Positions 1-7,045 are shown, numbered from the stretch's first letter. The stretch is DNA of 18,443 bases from an uncultured Collinsella sp. (GCA_900757705.1 CAAEOW010000065.1:1-18443), one strand, 5' to 3'. Translations and numbers: made by a program. Notes: generated by a model not told the origin, from the sequence alone.

Positions 1-227
1 CCCCGGGGACTACGTTGACGCTGCTTGACTCGCCCGGGTGCCGTCGGGCCAGGGAAGGGCGTCTTCGCTGATAGGTGCTTTGTTGGGAGGGCTGCTTTTA
101 TGCGGCTCTTTCTTTGTTTTTGGGTATATTTGTCTTTGTTGAACTGTTCTTGCGGCTGGGTGCGCTTGCGACCTGGAACGCTTTTTTGTAGCCGTCTCGG
201 CTCGTTATTGAGAGGAGACTTACTTTT
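1..227. other. Leader region upstream of fmt, no confident gene
   Basis: No gene can be called with confidence here. One plus-strand frame reads PGDYVDAA and then stops at position 28, so this could be the last codons of an upstream gene cut by the window edge; the fragment is too short to identify. From about 90 to 190 the plus strand is strikingly T-rich. A GGGAGGG run at 85-91 sits eight bases before an ATG at 100, which opens a 58-codon hydrophobic frame ending inside fmt at 276. I do not call it as a gene because it would overlap fmt by 49 bases and its Leu/Phe/Cys richness follows from T-rich DNA. Confidence 0.4.
211..217 (+). promoter_or_regulatory. Ribosome binding site of fmt
   Basis: AGAGGAG lies ten bases before the ATG at 228. 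It fixes that ATG as the fmt start, because the protein begins there directly with the family's MRIVFMGTPDFA sequence. Confidence 0.75.
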
Positions 228-1148
228 ATGCGTATTGTGTTTATGGGTACGCCTGATTTTGCTGTACCTTCTTTGACTTCGCTTGTTGAGGCTGGGAATG
301 ATATTGCGCTCGTAATTACTCGTCCTGATGCTGTTCGTGGGCGTGGTAAGAAGCTTGAGCCGTCTCCTGTTAAGGCCAAGGCGCTTGAGCTGGGGTTGCC
401 GGTTGTTGAGGCCAACCGTATGACGCCTGAGGTTGTTGAGACGCTCCAGGCTGCCCAGGCTGATATTTTCTGTGTGGCTGCCTATGGTTGCATTTTGCCC
501 GATGAGGTGCTGCATATGGCGCCGCTTGGTATTGTGAATGTTCATGCTTCGCTGCTGCCTCGTTGGCGTGGCGCTGCTCCCATTCAGCGTGCCATTCTTG
601 CTGGCGACGAGGTTGCTGGCGTTTCTATTATGCGCATTGGGCATGGCGTGGATACCGGCGCTTATTGTGCCCAGGCGTCTACGTCGGTTACCGGTAAGCA
701 TGCCGAGGCGCTCACGATGGAGCTTGGTGAGCTTGGCGGTAAGTTGCTTGCCGATACGCTTCCTTCGCTTGCCGATGGCTCGGCTGTTTGGACTGAGCAG
801 GATGAGTCGCTCGTCACTCATGCCGCCAAGATTTCCAAGCAGGAGATGCGTCTTGATCCGCAGATGGCGGCGCTCGATTGCGTTCGTCATGTGCTCGCTT
901 CGTCCGATACCGCGCCTGCTCGTTGCGTGATTGCTGGCAAGACGGTTCGCGTGCTCGATGCTGCGCCGGCCGATGTGTCGCTTGGCGAGGGCGCTGTTGC
1001 CGTCAAGAGCAAGCGTGTTTACCTGGGCCTTTCCGATGGCGCTGTTGAACTGCTCGAGGTTAAGCCCGATGGTAAGCGTGCCATGGCTGCTTCTGCCTGG
1101 GCTGCCGGCCTGCAGGGTGCCGAACTTAGGTGGGGTGTACTGTCATGA
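228..1148 (+). CDS. fmt: Methionyl-tRNA formyltransferase
   Basis: Transfers the formyl group of 10-formyltetrahydrofolate to the amino group of methionyl-tRNA(fMet), giving the cytoplasmic initiator tRNA. The 306-residue length is normal for the family. The N-terminal MRIVFMGTPDFAVPSL opens the formyltransferase fold. The catalytic signature NVHASLLPRWRGAAPIQ is at residues 104-120, with Asn104, His106 and, further on, Asp142 in HGVDTG; these match the Asn-His-Asp triad known for Fmt. The C-terminal tRNA-contacting domain occupies roughly residues 205-306. The stop codon overlaps the start of the next gene in an ATGA junction, so the two are probably translationally coupled. Codons near the start end mostly in T (GCT, GGT, CGT, GTT), unlike the C-ending glycogen genes downstream. 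The call is secure. Confidence 0.97.
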   Translation: MRIVFMGTPDFAVPSLTSLVEAGNDIALVITRPDAVRGRGKKLEPSPVKAKALELGLPVVEANRMTPEVVETLQAAQADIFCVAAYGCILPDEVLHMAPLGIVNVHASLLPRWRGAAPIQRAILAGDEVAGVSIMRIGHGVDTGAYCAQASTSVTGKHAEALTMELGELGGKLLADTLPSLADGSAVWTEQDESLVTHAAKISKQEMRLDPQMAALDCVRHVLASSDTAPARCVIAGKTVRVLDAAPADVSLGEGAVAVKSKRVYLGLSDGAVELLEVKPDGKRAMAASAWAAGLQGAELRWGVLS

Positions 1149-2545
1149 GCAAGTTGTCTCCCGCGCGCAAGCTTGCGCTCGACGTGTTGATGGAGGCCGA
1201 TCGCCGCGGTATGTACGCACGCGACGTGTTGTCTTCCCGTGCTTCCGCCAAGGCCATTGACCAGCGCGATTCCGCTTTTGCCGCTCGTTTAGCGCTCGGT
1301 GTCGCCGCCACGCAGGGCGTTTTGGATGAGTTGCTCGATCAGTTTCTCGATAAGCCCAAAAAGGTCGCGCCGCGCGTTCGTATGGCGCTTCGTATCTCGG
1401 CCTTCGAGATGCTCTACCTGCATACGCCGGGCCGCGTTGCCGTGAGCCAGGGTGTTGAGCTGGTGCGCAGCGGTGCTAAGTCTGCTGCGGGCCTGGCAAA
1501 CGCGGTGCTGCACAAGGTTGCGGACAACGTTGAGGACTTTGCCACGGCATCCGACGTGGATGAGTCCGAGCGCCGTTTGGTTCGCCTGTCTCGTTTGATG
1601 GGTCTTCCTCGCTGGCTGTGCGCTCGCATTATGGCGTCGTTCGATACGCCCGAGGGCGTGCTCAACTTTGCCGGTAATCTTGCGCCCGCGCCGCTTGCTC
1701 TGCACGAGAATGCGTTTGCGACTAAAGCCGACCCGTATATCTCGCAGCTCGTTGCGCCTGTCTTCCCGGGCTGTCATGCTCCTGTCGATGCGCAGGTCGC
1801 GGTTGCGTCGGGTGTGTTTGAGCGTGCTGCCGCGGTTGCCTCGGACCTCAACGCTCAGCTCATCGCCACTGCGGCGACGCGTCCCGGTCGTTGCCTGGAG
1901 ATTGGCGCCGGTCGCGGCACTAAGACCTATGTGATGATGTGCCAGGCCAAACGTGCCGGTTACAAGCGTCAGCATACTGCGCTCGATCTGCATGATCGTA
2001 AATGTGATCAGAATCTCGCGCGCCTGCATAAGGCGGGCATCTCGGGTGTTCGTACGGTGTCGGGCGATGCCTGCGAGCTCAATGAGGTGCTTACGTCGTT
2101 TGATGCCATGCTCGGCGAGCCCGCCCTGTTCGACACGGTGTTTATCGATGCGCCGTGCTCTGGCACCGGCACCATGCGCCGTCATCCCGAGATTCCGTGG
2201 CGCCTGACCGAGAACGACGTTACGACTGAGCTGCCTCACCTGCAGCTGACGATGCTCAAGGAAGCAGCCGCGCGCGTGGCTGCTGGCGGTGAGCTTATCT
2301 ATGCCACCTGCTCGGTTTTTGATGAAGAGAACACGCAGGTCGTGGATGCCTTCCTGGCCTCTCCTGAGGGCGCCGGCTTTACCGTGGCGCCGCTCTCCGA
2401 AGCCCAGATTTTGCAGCTCCCCGAGTACGATCATGCCAAGAGCCTCGTCACCCTGCGCCAAAACGCTCGAGGCCTCTTCCAAAGTGTCCCCGTTAATGCG
2501 GACTCCTACGACGGCCACTTCTGCGCCCGCTTGGTCCACAAGTAA
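1145..2545 (+). CDS. rsmB: RsmB-family 16S rRNA (cytosine-C5)-methyltransferase
   Basis: Predicted S-adenosylmethionine-dependent methyltransferase making m5C in 16S rRNA (C967 in E. coli numbering). The 466-residue protein has a NusB-like RNA-binding domain at about residues 5-130, then a Rossmann methyltransferase domain. Motif IV DAPCSGTGTMRRHPE begins at residue 335 with its Cys at 338. Motif VI YATCSVFDEEN carries the catalytic Cys at about 389. Motif I is unusual: EIGAGRGTKT stands where most RsmB proteins have a CAAPGGKT-like loop. I chose the ATG at 1145 because it overlaps the fmt stop and is preceded by AGGTGG at 1128-1133; a GTG at 1130 would add five residues without a better site. 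The fmt-rsmB pairing is common in bacteria. The family is certain; the exact target base is inferred. Confidence 0.92.
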   Translation: MSKLSPARKLALDVLMEADRRGMYARDVLSSRASAKAIDQRDSAFAARLALGVAATQGVLDELLDQFLDKPKKVAPRVRMALRISAFEMLYLHTPGRVAVSQGVELVRSGAKSAAGLANAVLHKVADNVEDFATASDVDESERRLVRLSRLMGLPRWLCARIMASFDTPEGVLNFAGNLAPAPLALHENAFATKADPYISQLVAPVFPGCHAPVDAQVAVASGVFERAAAVASDLNAQLIATAATRPGRCLEIGAGRGTKTYVMMCQAKRAGYKRQHTALDLHDRKCDQNLARLHKAGISGVRTVSGDACELNEVLTSFDAMLGEPALFDTVFIDAPCSGTGTMRRHPEIPWRLTENDVTTELPHLQLTMLKEAAARVAAGGELIYATCSVFDEENTQVVDAFLASPEGAGFTVAPLSEAQILQLPEYDHAKSLVTLRQNARGLFQSVPVNADSYDGHFCARLVHK

Positions 2546-2551
2546 CTACTA

Positions 2552-2618
2552 AGTTGCGGTGAAATAGGGATTGAATAGCGGTATCCACCCGCCAGACAGT
2601 CCTTATTTCACCGCAACT
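2552..2618. repeat. Hairpin A, palindromic repeat after rsmB
   Basis: A long inverted repeat with arms at 2552-2570 and 2600-2618. The outer 15 bases, AGTTGCGGTGAAATA, pair perfectly with TATTTCACCGCAACT; four more pairs follow, including one G-T. Within the 29-base loop, GCGG (2578-2581) can pair with CCGC (2589-2592). It begins six bases after the rsmB stop but has no T-tract on the plus strand, so it is not a textbook intrinsic terminator. The same outer stem recurs in hairpin B, which points to a repeat family. Confidence 0.8.
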
Positions 2619-2705
2619 CAGAAGGTCGTGCGAGTGGAGATCGCAATGGCGGTAAAGAGTGGTAATAAAAGCCCCGTCTCATACTTGCTGTTATCAAAAG
2701 CAGGG

Positions 2706-2837
2706 CGGATTACGGGTCCAGATTGGTGTTGTCCGACCACAGCAAAAATGGCCTGAATAAAACCGCAGGTAGATGGCTTGTTGAAATTTGCAAATTACTG
2801 TAATAGATAGAGGTTGTCAATTCAGCCCCGTAATCCG
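2706..2837. repeat. 132-bp intergenic element, copy E1
   Basis: The ends form a short inverted repeat: CGGATTACGGG at 2706-2716 against CCCGTAATCCG at 2827-2837. The interior holds ACCACAG at 2736-2742 and TAAAACCGCAGGTA at 2758-2771. Both blocks recur at the same internal offsets in copy E2 (6823-6954). The two copies align end to end without a gap, with about half the bases identical by my hand count and much higher identity in the core. No open reading frame with a convincing start lies inside. It may be a MITE-like remnant, a structured RNA or the relic of a coding segment. Confidence 0.65.
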
Positions 2838-2893
2838 GTAGAGTTTTTAAATGTTACAAACTTAGCATCAGTCAGAAATCAAATCTATAGAAA

Positions 2894-2960
2894 AGTTGCG
2901 GTGAAATAGTTCCTGTTTGGGCGTTGAATGGGCTGATTCAGGAACTATTTCACCGCAACT
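2894..2960 (-). terminator. Hairpin B, palindromic repeat and likely terminator of fmdB
   Basis: Perfect 22-bp arms at 2894-2915 and 2939-2960 enclose a 23-base loop. The outer 15 bases are the same AGTTGCGGTGAAATA as in hairpin A, while the inner stem differs (GTTCCTG here). Read on the minus strand, as fmdB is transcribed, the hairpin is followed by CTTTTC, a short U-tract, so it can act as an intrinsic terminator about 35 bases after the fmdB stop. The stem is longer and less GC-rich than usual, so a repeat origin with a secondary terminator role is plausible. Confidence 0.6.
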
Positions 2961-2994
2961 CATAGGGAAATCTGGGTAGCGGGACCGTTTGTCG

Positions 2995-3231
2995 CTAGTG
3001 GTTGTGTGGGCAGTTGGCGCAGCAGCCGCTGGTGGCGCTGGTGCTGGAACCACCGCTGCGCTGGTCGGTGTTGTAGAAGCCGCTGCCCTCAAACTTGATG
3101 CCGCTGGCCGAGAACGTCTTGGATGCCGGAGCGCCGCAGCTCGGGCACACGACCTCGGGGGTCTCGGACATGGGATGCTCAACCTCAAACACGTTGCCGC
3201 AGCTCGAGCACTTATAATCGTAGCGCGCCAT
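2995..3231 (-). CDS. FmdB-family zinc-ribbon protein
   Basis: A 78-residue cytoplasmic protein that begins MARYDYKCSSCGNVFE, the hallmark of the FmdB/CxxC_CxxC_SSSS regulatory-protein family. Two zinc knuckles are visible: CSSC at residues 8-11 and CPSC at residues 29-32, forming one zinc ribbon in the first half. A Gly/Ser-rich linker follows, then an unusual metal-ligand-rich end, CCANCPHNH. The family's molecular role is not settled; links to gene regulation or to amide/nitrile metabolism are by name and context only. AAGGAAG precedes the ATG by a few bases. It lies downstream of the GH13-GH77 gene with a hairpin between, so it may be transcribed by read-through or on its own. Family certain, function unknown. 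Confidence 0.88.
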   Translation of the reverse strand: MARYDYKCSSCGNVFEVEHPMSETPEVVCPSCGAPASKTFSASGIKFEGSGFYNTDQRSGGSSTSATSGCCANCPHNH

Positions 3232-3253
3232 AATACTTCCTTTTCAGCACAAA

Positions 3254-3275
3254 GCGGGCAGATCGCTCTGCCCGC
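3254..3275 (-). terminator. Hairpin between the GH13-GH77 gene and fmdB
   Basis: A perfect 9-bp stem, GCGGGCAGA (3254-3262) with TCTGCCCGC (3267-3275), closes a four-base loop. Read on the minus strand it is followed by TTTGTG, a weak U-tract. It lies between the 3320 end of the upstream gene and the 3231 start of fmdB, so it probably terminates or attenuates transcription into fmdB. Confidence 0.65.
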
Positions 3276-3319
3276 ATAAATTCAAACAGCTGTAACTGTA
3301 CCCTATATCGGGGGTTTTA

Positions 3320-6300
3320 TCACGCTTCGCCCCAGAATCTATGGGTGTTGCGCAGGAGCTGTGCAGTTTTGCCCTCGGCGGCCGCAACGTCGGCCTCATC
3401 GGCCTGCCAGGTCCAGTTGCCCGTGGCGACACCCGGCACGTTCATGCGCGCGTCGTCGCTAAGCCCCAGAACATCCTGCAGCGGCATCATCACCAGGGGA
3501 GCGTCGCTTGCCAGCGCGTCGCTCATCAGCTTGGCCGCCACCTCAACACCGCTCGGCTCGTCGCCGCCCGCAAAGGAGCGTGTGCACCAACCGGTGAGCG
3601 TCGACGTGTCGTGCGTCGAGGTATACAGAATCTTGCCCGGCGTGGGATGCACACCGCAGCGGACGTCGTAATCGCTAAACTCCAGCACGTCCATGCCGGG
3701 GAAGCCGCAGGTCGAAGCCATGGCGCGAACACCGGGCGTCAGGTAGCCTAGGTCCTCGGCGATAAAGTTGAGCGGCCCCAGCTCGTCATAGGCAGTCTGG
3801 AACAGATCCTTGCCCGGACCCGCCAGCCAGCGGCCGTCGGCGCAGGCCTTGCCTGCGGGAATGCTAAAGTAGCTGTGGAATCCCAGGAAGTGGTCCAGGC
3901 GCACACGGTCGTAGAGTGAGAACGCGCGACGCAGACGGTCCATCCACCAGCGGTAGCCGTTCTCCTTCATATGACCCCAGCGGAACGTCGGGTTGCCCCA
4001 CACCTGGCCCTCGGGCGCATAGTTGTCGGGCGGTGCACCGGAGATCTCGATTGCCTTACCGGTATCGGACAACCAGAAGTTCTCGGGTTCGCTCCACGCA
4101 TCGGCCGAATCGTCCGAAACGTACATAGGAATGTCGCCGATAACCTCGATGCCCTTCTTGTGCGCATAGTTCATGAGCTCGCACCAGGCAAGGTCAAAGC
4201 GGTACTGCATGTACGCCTGCAGCTCTGCCTCGTCGTGGAAACGCTTGTCGTCAATCAGATGCTCGTTGTAGCGCGCGACATCGGCCGGCCAATCGTGACG
4301 CGATTCACCTTCAAAGTACTTCTTGACGGCCATGTAGACGCAGTACTTCTCGAGCCAATCGGCGTTGCGATGTTTAAACGCCGTGTAGAGCGGGTCTGCA
4401 TCCTCGCCGCCACGGGCCTTCCAAGTCTCAAAGTCGGCCGCCAGTTCCACTTGGCTCTCGGGCAGCAGGTCAACATTGCCCGCAAAGGCCGAAGGCCCAG
4501 CGTAAGGGGAGCGGAAGAAGTCCGTCGGGTTGACAGGCAGGACCTGCCAGTAGCGCATGCCCATAGCGGACAGATGGTCGATAAAGCGACGCGTGGGTGC
4601 GCCGATCGTGCCGGGCTTGCCGTCATCGGTCGGCACCGAGGTGATGTGGCACACGACGCCCGCGCCGTGATCGAGCGGCTCCTGCAGGCGCTGCTCGGCA
4701 TGGTGATAGATGATCGACGAGCCCAGCGGATACAGATCGAGCGTGACCGTACCGTTGTGGATCTCGCACTCGTGACCGCTGATCACGTCACTCGCGCATT
4801 CGTCGAGCGCCGGAATCGTCACGCGGTGCGAATTGCGCAGACTACGATTAATGATAACCGTCGCGGACTCGCCATCCTTGCCCGTGCGGTTGTATGCCAG
4901 CACCTCGTCGTTGAGCGCGAAGGCCTTGATCTCGCCGTCGATCATAAACGGCAGTGCGCGGCGTACGGCGGAGGCGTTCTTGACAATAGCCAGCGTGTCG
5001 AAGTCGTGCAGTTGGTCCTTGGTCGGCAGGGTGCGGCGGTTGCCCGGATCGGTTAGGCCCTCCAGGCCGTATTCGTCGCCGTAGTAGATCGAAGGCACGC
5101 CGGGGAAGGTCATCTGCATGAGCGTTGCAAGCCAAAAACGGCTCTTGGCCAGGCCCATCGAGCTCTCGTCCAGTCGCCACTTGCTGCGCTCGCGCTCGGG
5201 CAGCTGCGACTCGTCGGGGCCGCCGCCGAGCACCGAGATGATACGCGGGCGGTCGTGGCTCGAAAGCAGATTGAGCGCGCAGGACAATGCCTCGCTCGGG
5301 TAGTTCTCGCGCAGGGTTTCGATATCCTCGGCTGCTTGGTAGGCGTTCTTGTAGCCCATCAAAAAGTCGATGACCATGTCGCGGAAAGGGTAATCCATAG
5401 CAGAGTCCAGCTCGGAGCCCTGCAGGTAACGACGCAGATGGCCATAGCTAATCTTGTTGGAGGCGTCTTCCCAGACTTCGCCGAGCAACAACGCGTCAGG
5501 CTTTTCGGCAAGTACGGCCTTCTTAATCTCGGCCAGGAAGTCGTCGGAAAGCTCGTCAGCGACGTCCAGGCGCCAACCATGGGCACCGGCGCGCAGCCAT
5601 TTGCGGATCACGCCGTCCTTGCCCAGGAGCCGCTCGCGTACCAGCTCGGAGCTCTCATTGATGGCGGGCATGTTGCCCACGCCCCACCAGCAGTCGTACG
5701 AGCCGTCCTCGTGGAAATAAAACGCATCGCGCCACGGCGAATCCTCGCTCTGCCACGCGCCCACGCCGGGGTAGTTGCCGTAGCGGTTGAAATAGATAGA
5801 GTCGTCGCCCGTGTGGTTGAAGACGCCGTCCAGAATAATGGAAATGCCGAGCTTCTCGGCTGCCTCGCACAGCTCCGTAAAGTCCTGCTCGGTGCCCAGG
5901 ATCGGGTCGATCTTAGTGTAATCGGCCGTGTCGTAGCGGTGGTTGCTCGCGGCCTCAAAGATGGGGTTGAGGTAGATGGCTGTAAAGCCCAGCTCGGCAA
6001 TGCGGGGCAGGTCATTTTGGATACCCTTGAGCGAGCCGCCGTAAAAATCCCAGGTCCTGATGGAGCCGTCTTCGGCACGCTCGTACTCGGGCGGTTCATT
6101 CCAGTCCTCGACCATGCGGCGCTGGATTCCGTTGCGAGGCTTTTCGACTTCGGTCAGCGTGCGCTCGCGCCAGTTTTCGTCGCGTGCATAGCGGTCGGGG
6201 AAGATCTGGTAAACCATGCCACGCTCGTACCACTCGGGACGAATTTCGCGGTGCTTGTAGACGGTAATCTGGAAGGACGGGACCTCGGCGTAGTCGTAGG

Positions 6301-6616
6301 TTACGCCCTCGCCGCCGGTGCGGCCTTGCGGCGCGCCCAAGCGAACCTCGGGTTGGCCCTCGATATTGCAGATAAAGCTGTACCAGATAAGACAGGGCTC
6401 GGTGCACTCAAACTCTACGGTAAATATGCCGTCGCCCTCGTGCGTCATGGGATACCGAGACTCACCGATCTCATCGACCCAGGTGCGCAGCGTAAGCGTT
6501 GCCTGGTTGGGATCGGCATCCTCCAAAATCACCGAGAGTGCAACGGAAGTTCCAGTGGTCACAGCGCCAAACGGAGTGCGAAACTGCGGCAGGCGGCTGT
6601 TGTGAATCAATCTCAT
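3320..6616 (-). CDS. Fused GH13 alpha-amylase-family enzyme and GH77 4-alpha-glucanotransferase
   Basis: A 1098-residue protein joining two glucan-active enzymes. Residues 1-120 look like a beta-sandwich carbohydrate-binding domain. Residues 130-640 are a GH13 barrel resembling neopullulanase/cyclomaltodextrinase: region I DGVFNH at 263-268, region II GWRLDVADE with nucleophile Asp351, region III with acid/base Glu380 in LLGEVWED, and Asp455 in SSHD. Residues 650-1098 are a MalQ-type GH77 domain: SPYAGPSAFAGN at 703-714, DIPMYVSDDSADAW at 828-841, nucleophile Asp908 in RLDHFLGF, Glu954 in AEDLG and Asp1003 in THDTSTL. All catalytic acids are present in both halves, so both should be active, one hydrolysing and the other disproportionating maltodextrins. 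No signal peptide is seen, so it is likely cytoplasmic. The ATG at 6614-6616 is the furthest upstream start; its ribosome site is weak. Fusions of this type are annotated as bifunctional debranching enzymes, but true alpha-1,6 activity is not proven by sequence. Confidence 0.93.
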   Translation of the reverse strand: MRLIHNSRLPQFRTPFGAVTTGTSVALSVILEDADPNQATLTLRTWVDEIGESRYPMTHEGDGIFTVEFECTEPCLIWYSFICNIEGQPEVRLGAPQGRTGGEGVTYDYAEVPSFQITVYKHREIRPEWYERGMVYQIFPDRYARDENWRERTLTEVEKPRNGIQRRMVEDWNEPPEYERAEDGSIRTWDFYGGSLKGIQNDLPRIAELGFTAIYLNPIFEAASNHRYDTADYTKIDPILGTEQDFTELCEAAEKLGISIILDGVFNHTGDDSIYFNRYGNYPGVGAWQSEDSPWRDAFYFHEDGSYDCWWGVGNMPAINESSELVRERLLGKDGVIRKWLRAGAHGWRLDVADELSDDFLAEIKKAVLAEKPDALLLGEVWEDASNKISYGHLRRYLQGSELDSAMDYPFRDMVIDFLMGYKNAYQAAEDIETLRENYPSEALSCALNLLSSHDRPRIISVLGGGPDESQLPERERSKWRLDESSMGLAKSRFWLATLMQMTFPGVPSIYYGDEYGLEGLTDPGNRRTLPTKDQLHDFDTLAIVKNASAVRRALPFMIDGEIKAFALNDEVLAYNRTGKDGESATVIINRSLRNSHRVTIPALDECASDVISGHECEIHNGTVTLDLYPLGSSIIYHHAEQRLQEPLDHGAGVVCHITSVPTDDGKPGTIGAPTRRFIDHLSAMGMRYWQVLPVNPTDFFRSPYAGPSAFAGNVDLLPESQVELAADFETWKARGGEDADPLYTAFKHRNADWLEKYCVYMAVKKYFEGESRHDWPADVARYNEHLIDDKRFHDEAELQAYMQYRFDLAWCELMNYAHKKGIEVIGDIPMYVSDDSADAWSEPENFWLSDTGKAIEISGAPPDNYAPEGQVWGNPTFRWGHMKENGYRWWMDRLRRAFSLYDRVRLDHFLGFHSYFSIPAGKACADGRWLAGPGKDLFQTAYDELGPLNFIAEDLGYLTPGVRAMASTCGFPGMDVLEFSDYDVRCGVHPTPGKILYTSTHDTSTLTGWCTRSFAGGDEPSGVEVAAKLMSDALASDAPLVMMPLQDVLGLSDDARMNVPGVATGNWTWQADEADVAAAEGKTAQLLRNTHRFWGEA

Positions 6617-6677
6617 AGTACGGTCCAGTTCTATACAGTCATGGCCAACGGGCCATGGACTTAACGCACGGTACTTA

Positions 6678-6706
6678 AGTATATCGTTGCACTTTAGTTG
6701 TATAAA
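6678..6706 (-). promoter_or_regulatory. Candidate promoter of the GH13-GH77 gene
   Basis: On the minus strand TATACT (complement of 6678-6683) matches a -10 box well. It lies 17 bases from TTTATA (complement of 6701-6706), which matches four of six -35 positions. The predicted start of transcription would be near 6671, giving a leader of about 55 bases. Seen by eye only. Confidence 0.35.
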
Positions 6707-6741
6707 CTACAGCCGCTCATTATCGGCGAACGGTTGTCCTA

Positions 6742-6757
6742 GAAAATCGTTTTACCA
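6742..6757. promoter_or_regulatory. Possible sugar-regulator operator upstream of the GH13-GH77 gene
   Basis: CGTTTTACCA at 6748-6757 is the reverse complement of TGGTAAAACG, which occurs identically at 16858-16867 in front of the HAD gene. Around a central CG the left side (GAAAAT) is a poor copy of the other half, giving an imperfect LacI-like palindrome. The link is inferred from the shared 10-base word. Confidence 0.35.
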
Positions 6758-6821
6758 TCCAAATTATCGCGGCATTCGAAAACGCACATACCGATACTAT
6801 TTGTAGCCAACCAAAAGTACC

Positions 6822-6955
6822 CCGGTTTACTACGATAAATTGAATGATCTCAACCACAGTCAATTTGGTGATATTAAAACCGCAGGTAAAAGCATTGGCA
6901 ATTTCGTAGATTGCTCGTTGTGGTCGGCCGGAGCCATTTTGTCGTAGTAAACCGG
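6822..6955. repeat. 132-bp intergenic element, copy E2, with 14-bp terminal inverted repeats
   Basis: The ends are perfect inverted repeats: CCGGTTTACTACGA at 6822-6835 and TCGTAGTAAACCGG at 6942-6955. Further in, ACCACA (6853-6858) and TGTGGT (6919-6924) lie symmetrically, each 31 bases from its end. The core ACCACAG (6853-6859) and TAAAACCGCAGGTA (6875-6888) match copy E1 at identical offsets. Both inverted ends translate in one frame as PVYYDK followed by Leu or Met. No complete gene is visible. The symmetry suggests a MITE-like element or a cruciform; a short T-run follows on the plus strand at 6960-6965. Confidence 0.7.
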
Positions 6956-6984
6956 CCCTCTTTTTAATACGAAGTTCAACAAAG

Positions 6985-7013
6985 AAGAGGGCGCCTGGTT
7001 GGGGCGCCCTCTT
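6985..7013 (-). terminator. Strong terminator after glgA
   Basis: A perfect 11-bp GC-rich stem, AAGAGGGCGCC (6985-6995) with GGCGCCCTCTT (7003-7013), closes a seven-base loop. On the minus strand it is followed by CTTTGTTG; on the plus strand by TT after the stem's own TT. It lies 33 bases beyond the glgA stop and probably ends the glg operon transcript; it could work in both directions. Confidence 0.85.
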
Positions 7014-7045
7014 TTGCGTCGAGGATTAAGTTTTAATCGTCCGGA

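Larger units (their letters stand above)
2546..2994. other. Gene-free convergent region with two hairpins and one 132-bp element
   Basis: This 449-bp stretch separates the convergent rsmB and fmdB genes. No credible gene is present; it is AT-richer than its flanks and stops occur in all frames. It contains, in order, hairpin A (2552-2618), element E1 (2706-2837) and hairpin B (2894-2960), each listed separately. Such a density of structured sequence in a convergent gap suggests a landing place for repeats as well as transcription ends. Confidence 0.6.
6617..7045. other. Gene-free region between glgA and the GH13-GH77 gene
   Basis: A 429-bp stretch between two same-strand genes. From glgA outwards it holds a strong terminator (6985-7013), element E2 (6822-6955), a possible operator half-site (6749-6757), a candidate minus-strand promoter (6678-6706) and a small leader hairpin: CATGGCC (6640-6646) with GGCCATG (6651-6657), seven pairs closing a four-base loop about 24 bases before the downstream start. 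No protein-coding gene is supported. The terminator plus its own promoter signals indicate that the GH13-GH77 gene is a separate transcription unit from the glg operon. Confidence 0.6.

Noticed and set aside
1289..2539. Minus-strand open frame of 416 codons opposite rsmB
   Set aside because: rsmB has all catalytic motifs in its frame; the antisense frame has none and its composition is biased to Arg/His.
5255..6664. Plus-strand open frame of 469 codons opposite the GH13 half of the fusion
   Set aside because: Shadow of the GH13 domain, no recognisable motif.
6822..6955. E2 as a complete insertion sequence
   Set aside because: It has inverted ends but only 134 bases and no transposase; no clear target-site duplication was seen.
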